Positions 45,512-54,483 of a stretch of DNA of 64,000 nt are shown in pieces; the stretch's first letter is position 1; each line of letters opens with the position of its first letter. The notes below the pieces were generated by a model, which saw nothing but the letters and a program-made list of their open reading frames with translations, searched no databases and was not told where the DNA came from. A program made the position numbers and the translations under genes. The DNA is from Mesorhabditis belari (Eukaryota > Nematoda > Chromadorea > Rhabditida > Rhabditidae). The stretch covers positions 2,170,501 through 2,234,500 of the forward strand of contig CAUEEP010000731.1 of assembly GCA_958450365.1 (NCBI GenBank), in the 5' to 3' direction.

Positions 45512-48500
45512 GAAAATGAACATATGGTAAACTTCACAAAATGTTGGTCAATGAAATGCCCACATCCAGGTGCTGATGTTGAAGTGTTACAAGCGGCTTT
45601 GAGGATTGCTGGGTTTGAGGCAGAGGTGAGCTGGGTTCTAGGCCAAGTCTAAAGCTAAAGCTTACTGAATTTCTGGTTAAATCAGAGGCAAATCAGAGGC
45701 AAATCCAAGGCAAAACAGAAATAAGTTGAACCAAAAGAGATCGCATAAATCAAAATCACAAATCAGCTCCAATCATAGGTGGATCCAAAGGATCACTCCA
45801 CCACCGAGGCAGTGGACATGATCGCGAATGGGACAGCGGATATCACCGTTCACTCGATCATCCAGAAAGTCGAGCGGATGGCAAGGGTCTGAGAAATTAC
45901 ATGGAAAACTAAAACTTTAAAAAAACTACTAATAGATCTTAATGTTTTGATAATAATTTAAGATCTAGCTATGATAGTTTTCTAATGGACTTTACAGGTC
46001 GACTTCACTCTACCGATCAACTACTTTGTGTACGGATACTTGACAAAAGAAGTGGACGATGTCCAGGTACGGTAAGTTTTTATTAGCTTCTTAAATCTTT
46101 GGCGGTCGATACTTTGCGCCAATTTTTTTTTGCGCAACTGGGTCATTTATGCAACTAAGTTCTTTGCGAAACTCACCATAACTTTCTTCTAAGTCGGTCA
46201 ATCTTTATGATTTTGGTTTCATTTTGTAGATCTCAACGAGTGTAACAAAATGACACTAATATGATAAATATTGGGCGACTTAGAAGAAAGTTATGGCCAG
46301 TTGCGCAAATGGCCTAGTTGCGAAGATGATCCAGTTGCGCAAAAAATTTGGCGTAAAGTAGCCACCCTCAAATTTCCTTTCTTTTTACGGTAATCTTGTC
46401 TATTTTTATTCAATCTATTTACTGATTTTGTTGAGGGTTCATCAAGGATATCGAAAGATACAAAAAGTTGATAGATTAAATCAAAAATAGAGCCAACATT
46501 ACAGTGGAAAGAGTAAGAGGACAGGCTTTAGGGGAACGAGTTGTAGTATTTGATTTAAATATTCGATTTAAATATTTGATTTAAGTATTTGATAAATAGC
46601 TTCATATTTAGGTTGAAGATTTCATCATGACTTCGGTGAGCCCGTGGCTTTATCCATTTATTTATGGATCGGCCATCGTCTACGCTATTCTAATGGTGTT
46701 TATGTCGAGAGCAAAAGTGAAGTTTATTGAAATAAATAAATAAAAGCATTGAGATTAATATTGAATTTATTATATTGATACGAGCTTGCTTTACTTCTTA
46801 GTTAGTCGTTTGCTTGCTTGCGGCTTTAGCTTGCTTTACTTCTTATCGTTTGCTTCTTCTTGTAAAAGTGTGTGAAAAAACTCTTTAAACTATTGTACCT
46901 TTAGTTTAGTTGATAATGTTAGGCAAGAATTGAATTTATTGAATAGTATTTAGCAATGCTAACAACATGTTTATTGCCTTCTTATTGTGTTTCAACATTT
47001 GCGTCATTTTAAGCTAAATCCCACAAATTGCTGGCACTGGTCATTCTGTTGTCTGGCCGTTTTCTTGAAGCAGCCAACAAAAACGAGAAGGTGAGGTGAA
47101 ATAATCAATAAAAAAAATCAATTAACTTCCATTGTGAACTTTCAACTAGAACTTTCAACTAGAAAGTTCCTGGCCAAGATCCAAAGTGTCTAGTCAATAA
47201 AAAAAAAATCAATAAAAATAAAGTACAATATCTTTTTCATATTTTCTTAGTGTACTTGTTTGTCAAGGATTACACAGAATGGTTGAAAGTAAAGTTTTTG
47301 AAAGAGAAACTTTAGCCTGAACACTCGTACAGCAGTTCTCTTCTCTACGTGGACGTGGTTTTGCTTCTTCATGGCGCTTTTCTATGAGAGCTCGATGAAG
47401 AGTCGAATGACGTTGACTGGCAAGAAAGGGTTTATATCTTTATTTTCTGCACTCCCACATCATCCTAGTAACACTTTTTTGTGAGCTAAGGTGGGCTAGT
47501 TAGACTCTGAACTAGCTAGGCTAGTTAGACTCTGAGCTAGCTAGGCTAGTTAGACTCTAAGCTAGTTAGGTTAGTTAGACTCTGAACTCAGGCACGGTAA
47601 GCCTTGATTATTCTTTCTGGCATAGTTTAGAATTCAAAATTAGAATCTCTGGCATAGTTTATTCATAGAAATAAAGATTTTAGTGTGCTAGGAAAGAGTG
47701 CGTTTAGAACTTTTGGAGAGCATAAAGTGAACTAAAGAAGAAAGAAAAGACTTTAGTTCTCAGTGATGCGCCAGAAGGCGTGCGTTTATCTCCTCGATGC
47801 TTTGGGTGTACTTTGTGGTGTAAATGCACGTTTTCTGGTATACTTAATTAGATAAAAATCGATTTTTAGGTACATCTTTGAGAATCTGAATGGCGTGCTG
47901 AATGCGGTGGAGAGGCATGGGTGGAATATTATTGTCGACAAGTCGGTTTTCATTCAACTTTAGCACAAATATAGAACCTATAACCTTCAGCGGTGGCTAC
48001 GATCCGACAATGTTCTGCCGAGAAGAGTACAAGGAGTGCCGAACGAGAATCGAGAAGCTCAGGCCACAGTTCGTTTCTAAAGTCTCTAAACACAACCCTT
48101 CTGGCGTGATCGGAGAAAAATGAGGACTTCAGTAGAATAGAAAGGCGTTTAAAAGATTTCAGTACAAAGTTCAAAGTTTACTTTCAGTTTCGTTAGACGT
48201 GAAACCGCTTTTCCGGGGTTGAGCATCGAGGATGTGAGTTTTAAAAGCTAGAAGGCTAAAGATATAACTTTTATCGTTATCTAGTTAGCTGAATAAGTTG
48301 GCTGTTGGCTGTAGCTGAATAAGTTGGCTGTAGCTGTAGCTGAATAAGTTCATTCAAACCAAGACCACTCAAGCATTCGAAATTCTTTTAGATAATGACA
48401 AAAGTGCCAAAGTTGATCTACTTTTCCGGGCTTCAGACCGACTATTTACACGGCAGTATAGCATTTTATCGACCAGAAAAGCGGCAAGTTAACATTTTTG

Positions 48501-49196
48501 AGATGTTTTCATTTAGTTTAAGTTTTAGTTTTTAATTGCAGACTGTTATTCATTCGGGAGCCCGCTATGCCTCAACAAATGTTGGCCTTTGCGATTAGCA
48601 AGTAAGGACGATTTAATAAATGACAATCCATTGCAAGCCGATTTTCTCTATTCGAGTGCAAAAGTGCTAATGTTCCTATATAGTTCCTTTAGCTTAATGT
48701 TGGCCTTTGCGATTAGCAAGTGAGTGATTTCAAAGATGGAATGGTAGAAAAAGATTTCAGAAAGATTCCACACGTTCGCCGTTTGCTCAACAAAGCGCTC
48801 GCCGCAATGCAATCGAGTTATGGGACTTTTGCGGCAAGGTGAATCAAATAATGAGACCAAAAGGGCAAGAGCAGGCAAGAGCTAGTTCCGTTTTTGGTCT
48901 GATTAGGATCTGAACAAGTCAATTTCTGAACAAGTCAATCTCCATTCAATTCTCCTTCCAGATATCGTCTCCCTCTGCGTCTCTACAATCGTTCCGATTC
49001 TCGAAACGAGTTCTACGTTCTTTCATTTCTCTATATTTGGCCACTTTTTCGAGTCATGTTTTTGTGTTTAACGATTTCTTTGACTGTCTTGATTCTCGAG
49101 AATATTTACGCTCGACTCACGCTCATTCGAGAGATTTTTCAATGCCTTTTCACAAGAATTCATTGCTGTCGAATCCGGATTGTCCATCGGGAATAA
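45512..49196 (+). CDS. divergent ionotropic glutamate receptor (GLR/IR-like), 5' incomplete
   Basis: A ligand-gated cation channel subunit of the plasma membrane. Exons read: 45512-about 45625 (MKCPHPGADVEVLQAALRIA), then VDMIANGTADITVHSIIQKV and MVDFTLPINYFVYGYLTKEV. These match the iGluR S1 ligand-binding lobe, with its G-x-A-D and V-D-F-T-x-P motifs. TM1 is SPWLYPFIYGSAIVYAILMV. The pore region is NCWHWSFCCLAVFLKQPT. TM3 is LNTRTAVLFSTWTWFCFFMA, where the canonical SYTANLAAFLT gate is replaced by FYESSMKSRMT. S2 follows, and the last TM is VMFLCLTISLTVLILENIYA before the stop at 49194-49196. Phases agree across exons. The N-terminal exons and start were not resolved. The altered gate suggests a chemosensory-type IR or a subunit without classical gating. 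Confidence 0.8.
46100..46375. mobile_element. hairpin family B copy
   Basis: ACTTTGCGCCAATTTTTTTT and CATAACTTTCTTCTAAGTCG on the left; GACTTAGAAGAAAGTTATGG and GGCGTAAAGTAGCCACCCTC on the right. Intronic in the glutamate receptor gene. Confidence 0.9.
47685..47850. mobile_element. hairpin family A copy (scrambled)
   Basis: GTGCTAGGAAAGAGTGCGTT, then GATGCGCCAGAAGGCGTGCG and ACTTTGTGGTGTAAATGCAC. Parts of two units; intronic. Confidence 0.6.
48573..48721. repeat. small duplication of an exon 3' end
   Basis: ATGTTGGCCTTTGCGATTAG with its following donor-like AAGT occurs at about 48578-48603 and again at about 48697-48722 in the glutamate receptor gene. Only one copy is needed for the open frame, so two competing 5' splice sites exist. 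Confidence 0.8.
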
Positions 49197-49504
49197 ATGC
49201 AAATTTTTGAAAGATTTTATCAAAAAATATTCAACTCAACAAGTCAATCACAATCCCCGCAATCGTTCACCTCATCACCGCAAGCGATCGCTGGATGATT
49301 GGGGAGTTCCCGGCCAACCTCCGGCGACTGTGTATCGGTTTGGTGAAGAGCCACTCCTAAAAGAAATTTTGGTTTAAAATTGAACTATAGTTAATTGTAA
49401 GTTCATTTTGTATTTTGCATCAAAAAACTTGCATTGTGAACGTCACTTTCAACTAGAAAATTTCTGGCCAAGATCCAAAGTGTCTAGTCTAGCCTGTCCG
49501 AAAA

Positions 49505-49645
49505 AGTTACACAGTTAACTCCCGCTCGAGGATCAAGTGCGTTGTGGTGTAATGCTGAGCACGGTTGTCCGGAAAGCGAAAGGTCGAGGGTTCGAGTCCC
49601 GGCGGCGCGCTAGTTTTTGATCTGCCCTAGTTTCATTTACATGGA
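49505..49645 (+). mobile_element. tRNA-derived SINE-like copy 1
   Basis: A tRNA-like head (GTGGTGTAATGCTGAGCACG, B box GGGTTCGAGTCCCGGCGGC) is flanked 5' by GAGGATCAAGTG and 3' by TTTTTGATCTGCCCTAGTTT. Both flanks recur around the copy at 50.47 kb. Cloverleaf acceptor pairing is poor. Confidence 0.75.
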
Positions 49646-49837
49646 CTAGCAGAAGCCAGGTTTTGATCCAAACACTAGCTTGACTAGGGCAAGGTGAGCT
49701 TTTGTCTGGACACTATAGAATCGGGTATGAGGAATTCGAATCTGAAATCAAAATCTGCTAAATGACGTGTAATACTTCAATCACAAATTCAAAACGGATG
49801 CTTTGAAAGGTTTCTTCCTAGCAGGAGTTCGGGGACC

Positions 49838-49912
49838 TTGATGGCCTAGTGGATAACAGATAAGGCTTCCGCTCACAGGATCAGGGTTCGATCCCTGACG
49901 CAGTCCTTTGTT
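49838..49912 (+). other. tRNA-like sequence
   Basis: A-box-like GATGGCCTAGTGGATAAC, a perfect T-arm CAGGGTTCGATCCCTG and a downstream T run. Arg-tRNA-like D arm, but the acceptor stem does not pair well, so a pseudogene or SINE head is likelier. Confidence 0.55.
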
Positions 49913-50051
49913 TTTGTTTTTTTCTGTCAACTTCGTTATTACAATTTACGGTAGACCGAAATGAAAATTATAATGGACAAGACTGAATATCTTTGAAAGT
50001 CTTTAATTAAAACAAAGATATGCCTAAATTTGAAAACACTAACCAACTCCC

Positions 50052-51624
50052 GTCATGCTCTCGATATCGCCACCCTCTTTATCTGTACTGGCTTCTGAAA
50101 AATTATGTAGATAATTAATAAATGATAAACAATAAATAATAAACAATTATCTACTTCGATAGTTTTATCAGTTTTCCCAAAAACCAACCGCTTTCCCGGC
50201 TCCTTTGCCGCAAATTCTCGGTGAAGCGTTCTGGTTTGGCTATTGGGGTTGAGCTAAAGATCTGAATATGTAAATATCTTGATTTTTAGATAATTAGTAT
50301 AACTTAAAAATAATGTAAATTGAAACCCTCACCCATCAAACGGCCTCACCGGTATTAAGTGGGCGCCGCGAGACGGGACAAAGCCGAAATCGTTCGTGGC
50401 TGAACTGGGACATTATTGGTTACTTTATGATAGTTAAGTCTCTCTGGAGGACAGGGGATCAAGTGTCTTGTGGTGTAACGGTTAGCACAGTTGCGCTGTA
50501 AGTGAAAGGTCGTGGGTTCGAGTCCCAGCGGCGCAGAATTTTTTTTGATTTGCCCTAGTTCCGATTTTGATACTGGGGAATTGATAAATCTAGAATATGT
50601 CCATATCTTTGTTGTTGTGTTAAATATAACAATGTATTGTTAAATCTAGCAATATGTAATCTTTGATTTCTTTTCAAAACTCTTTCCTAGTTTCCAATAA
50701 ACTAATTTGATCGTCAATTTTGAAATATTTACTCAAAAATTAATCCAACAATTTTCTCACTTTCTAATTAGAATAAGATTAATAATTTAATGTATTTTAT
50801 AATTTTTATAAAGATATCTTTTTATAGAAACTAGAAATTTCTAGAAATTATTAGTTTAAGCTAAACAACCGGGGGACTACCGTATCTCTAATTTCGAGCA
50901 ATTTACACAACGCTCACCGTGCACTACTATTAGAGGGAATACGGTAAGTGTTATTATAAAATGTTAAAGCCTTCAATGTAGATATGTATCGTATTTTCTC
51001 TAATACTAGTCCCCCGTGAGCGTCACCTAAATTTCTCGAAATCTCGAGAAGCGCTTATCAGAATCTATCGATACCTGTAATACTGTAGCTGGAGTACCCG
51101 TTACAGTATTTGTAGTAAAACCTTTTTGTAGATGATCACTGATATACAGTGTACCGTAAGAAGAGAACAAAAGCTTATAGATTGATAAAGATATTATTCG
51201 TATACCGTATTCTCTCTAATAGTCATGCACCCTGAGCGTCACCTTAATTCCTCGAAATCTTGACAAGCGCTTATCAGAATCTATCGATGTGGGGTCGGAA
51301 AATGTAGCTGATGATCAGATCTAGTAGGGGATATGAGTGTTGAGCTTCTGTGAAAAGTTTGGAAACTGTAAAATAGTCACCAACTCGGCTCGGCGGTGTG
51401 CACTACTATTAGAAAGAATCCGGTATTTAATAGTTTCCAGATGATAGCCTTGAGTAAAGCCCAAGAGTAGAATGCACAGATAACGATTGATATTTAATAT
51501 AAAACGATATAAATTGAATACTTATATCTAACAAATATCTAGATGATCTTATCTTTTTGTTATCCAAAATAATACCAATCTCTTGATCTTCAGCAGCTGA
51601 GCAAGCGCAACAAGAAGCGCCCAT
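50052..51624 (-). CDS. small predicted N-myristoylated/palmitoylated protein
   Basis: A four-exon model with consistent phases: 51624-51576, 50399-50350, 50253-50155 and about 50093-50052; about 80 residues. It starts MGASCCACSAAEDQEI, with Gly at position 2, Ser at 4 and three nearby Cys. This is the pattern of dual N-myristoylation and S-palmitoylation, so a membrane-tethered adaptor is plausible. It continues NDFGFVPSRGAHLIPLN and HREFAAKEPGKRLVFGKTDK. The last exon is read as KPVQIKRVAISRA. The alternative frame (ASTDKEGGDIESMTGVG) has equal coding look but needs another phase. No family was recognised. Intron 1 (about 1.2 kb) holds a SINE-like copy and family C elements. Confidence 0.5.
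50440..50565 (+). mobile_element. tRNA-derived SINE-like copy 2
   Basis: GGGGATCAAGTG, then TTGTGGTGTAACGGTTAGCA, the B box GGGTTCGAGTCCCAGCGGC and TTTTTTTGATTTGCCCTAGT. It shares both flanks and the head with the copy at 49.5 kb. Lies in intron 1 of the small minus-strand gene. Confidence 0.75.
50878..50946. mobile_element. minimal family C element
   Basis: TACCGTATCTCTAATTTCGA at the left and ACTATTAGAGGGAATACGGTA-type end at the right; only about 69 bp between outer ends. Related sequence continues at 50.99-51.43 kb. Confidence 0.75.
50988..51426. mobile_element. compound family C element
   Basis: Left end CGTATTTTCTCTAATACTAG with GTGAGCGTCACC and CGCTTATCAGAATCTATCGA. The same block repeats at 51203-51290 beginning TACCGTATTCTCTCTAATAG. 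The right end GCACTACTATTAGAAAGAAT with CCGGTA closes at about 51423. Confidence 0.75.
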
Positions 51625-52116
51625 TGAGAACAGTAAAAGAAACAAAAAGAAAGATTAAATAATTCAAAATAAAGAATATTATTATAGGTACAAATTTTAC
51701 TTTAATAATTTATAAGAATAGGTGAAAAACTTGAATTTTATCAAAAATCTTTCAGATTTATCTGTTTTCCCTCAAATCAATCCCGATTTCGAGTGCTTTG
51801 AGTGGTAAACAAACAAGAAATTGAGTGAATTTTTGAAAAAAAACTTCTAGATAACTTTAAAATTCAAAAAAAACAATAATATTATCAAATACTACCAAAA
51901 ATTCTTAGAAATTTGAGTTTTTTAATAATTTCTTTTTGAGGTCGATTGTTAGAGCTTCTCGATGGATTTCTATTGTCTGAAAAACGATAATTTATCATTT
52001 TCAATTACATTTAGCTAAATATTTTCTAACCTATAATAAAAGGGATCTATTTTCGGGAAACTATCGTAATCCAATCGTCGTTTTACGTTTGATTAGACTT
52101 TCGTCAAAATCGATGC

Positions 52117-52355
52117 TAGGAGTGCTCGATGCTCGATGCTCGATGCTTGTGCTCGATGCTCGTGCTCGTGCTCGTGCTCGAGGCTCGATGCTCGATGCTC
52201 GATGCTTGTGCTCGATGCTCGTGCTCGTGCTCGTGCTCGAGGCTCGATGCTCGATGCTCGATGCTTGTGCTCGATGCTCGTGCTCGTGCTCGTGCTCGAG
52301 GCTCGATGCTCGAGGCTCGATGCTTGTGCTCGATGCTCGATGCTCGAGGCTCGAT
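52117..52355. repeat. 59-bp higher-order repeat of a 6-bp motif
   Basis: GCTCGA/GCTCGT hexamers are organised in a 59-bp unit marked by GCTTGTGCTCGATGCTCG at 52145, 52204, 52263 and 52322. Explains open frames on both strands. Confidence 0.95.
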
Positions 52356-52925
52356 GAGAAAATGAAAATAGCAAGCGGATTACGGTAGTTTAAATGTTTT
52401 TTTAGAAAAAGCTTTACTTGAAAACGATGACTTTATGAAATTACCTTAATTACTTTACTTATTCGCTCAAAAATCTCAAAATTCTAACAATTTTTCGAGC
52501 TAAAAAGTAACCTTTTCATGAAATCATCCGGAAAATGTTGGATAGTTGGTGATCGGATTCATTTCAATGTCCTCAGATCTTCGTCTAGTTCCCATTCTTG
52601 TCACTGAATGGTTGATCACTGTTGATGACGATCTGTGAACGGATTTTCGAAAAGATGTCCCCTTTTTACCGGAATCTTGTCTCTATTTTTATCCAATTTA
52701 TCCACGATTTTTTTGAGGATTCACAAAGGCTATCTTTCGATAGAAAGCTACAAAAAAAAAGATGAATTGGATAAAAATGAAAAAATGCGTTTTACTTTTT
52801 TCTGTTTTCCTTTCATGTGAAAGTTTTGTCCTAATTAGGACGAAATTGTTTCTGTTTTTTATCGTCGCTTCTTTTAATTCAATTTTGTGTGAAAATTGCT
52901 CAAGTGACAGATGAAAAATTTTGAG

Positions 52926-53103
52926 TCAGTCGGCTATTGAATAAAATGTCTTAGTTCTCGTTCAAGTTCAATGTGAGATCTCGAAATAACGTGTCTTGGG
53001 TGAAGAGTACACAAAGAATATTTCTTTACAATACCCTCATCTATGGTTAGTATGAAATGATAGAAAACTGAATGTCTTCCCCAATTAACCCATCAAATTC
53101 ATT
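52926..53103. repeat. left direct repeat flanking a minisatellite
   Basis: CAGTCGGCTATTGAATAAAA through CCATCAAATTCATTCAGT. It recurs at about 53376-53565 with about 90% similarity by eye. Confidence 0.85.
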
Positions 53104-53376
53104 CAGTGGGCCGATTCAGTGGGCCGATTCAGTGGGCCGATTCAGTTGGCCGATTCAGTGGGCCGATTCAGTGGGCCGATTCAGTGGGCCGATTCAGTGG
53201 GCCGATTCAGTGGGCCGATTCAGTGGGCCGATTCAGTGGGCCGATTCAGTGGGCCGATTCAGTGGGCCGATTCAGTGGGCCGATTCAGTGGCCGATTCAG
53301 TTGGCCGATTCAGTTGGCCGATTCAGTGGCCGATTCAGTTGGCCGATTCAGTGGGCCGATTCAGTGGGCCGATTCA
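53104..53376. repeat. 13-bp minisatellite
   Basis: About 21 tandem copies of GGGCCGATTCAGT with variants TGGCCGATTCAGT and a shortened GGCCGATTCAGT. Confidence 0.95.
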
Positions 53377-53567
53377 GTCGGCTATTGAATAAAGTGTCTT
53401 AGTTCTCGTTCAAGTTCAATGTGAGAACAGATATCTCGAAGCAAGAAATAACGTGTCTTGAGTGAAGAGTACGCAAAGGATATTTCTTTACAATACCCTC
53501 ATCTATGGTTAGTATGAAATGACAGAAAACTGAATGTGTTCCCCAATTAACCCATCAAATTCATCAT
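53376..53567. repeat. right direct repeat flanking a minisatellite
   Basis: Second copy of the 52926-53103 block with a small insertion (ACAGATATCTCGAAGC near 53427). Confidence 0.85.
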
Positions 53568-54017
53568 TGAAAAGGGAAAGTCTGCAAAAAAATGCTCAAA
53601 AAAGTGAAGGAAAATGGAAATGCCAATAAAGCTGCCTTTTTTTAGGTCACTTTTTTCCTTGTATCGGACTTGTTAGCAAGCCTTTTCCCAAATGATTTCA
53701 CTAATGTGATCACCGGAAAAACACGGCTAAATGTCTCTCACTTTCTTCCATTTCTCTAGCCTTTTTCACTTTGGCAATCCTTTTGAGAGTTTTGAAATTT
53801 TTGAAACATTTTTCCGATTGATTTTTGACCTTTCTTTGATCTTTCTCTACTTTCAAAAGCTGTAAACATTTACTTTCTAGCGCAGTGATACTAAATGAAA
53901 CTTGGATTCAAAGAAGGGAACCTCTTGAACTTACTCTCGAGTTAAGAAATGTTTTTTGTGATATTGAATTGAAAAGAAGATTCAGATCACTATCACAGAT
54001 CACTATCTGAATCTCGT

Positions 54018-54051
54018 GTGTGCTCTTGCTCTTGCTCTTGCTCTTGCTCTG
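54018..54051. repeat. GCTCTT hexamer microsatellite
   Basis: Five to six GCTCTT copies. Nothing gene-like is recognised in 53570-54483. Confidence 0.85.
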
Positions 54052-54483
54052 CTTTTGGGACTTTAGATCTTGCTTTTGGGACTTTAGAAAGAAAATATTT
54101 GAGGTGAAAGTTAGTGAATTTTTGACAGTTTTTCTCGATTTTCTGGCGCAGTATGACTTGAGGGAAAGTTCAAGAGGTTTCCTTGTAACGAGTGCAATAG
54201 ATGGTGGGCATTTAAGAGTCAAGTCAGTCAAGTAGTTAATCAAGTAGTAATCTCAGTCAAGTAGTTTCTTGCTTTCTTTGTTTTAAACGCAAATTCCTCA
54301 GGTTTTTCATATTTTACACCTCGATCGCTCATTAGAATTTGACATTTCAACTAATCAAGAAGAAATTTGAAACTTTAAAAATTTCAATTAAGTTTTTCGT
54401 TTCTAAATTAGATTTATTTGTTCTAAAGGGGAATTTCTTACAGGTAAAACCAACTGAAAACCTAGAAAATCGATTCAAATGAG

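Larger units (their letters stand above)
44518..45672. repeat. local segmental duplication
   Basis: About 73 bp at 44518-44590 (GAGGATTGCTGGGTTTGAGG) recurs at 45600-45672, including coding bases and the donor of a glutamate-receptor exon. About 85 bp at 44640-44725 (CTCTAGACAAAGATCAAACA) recurs at 45212-45297. Two foldback elements lie between the copies. Confidence 0.9.

Noticed and set aside
52089..52388. Cys/Arg/Ser-rich open frames on both strands
   Set aside because: Translations of the GCTCGA hexamer array.
53104..53376. CRISPR-like regular array
   Set aside because: Units are directly adjacent 13-mers without unique spacers, in eukaryotic DNA; a minisatellite.
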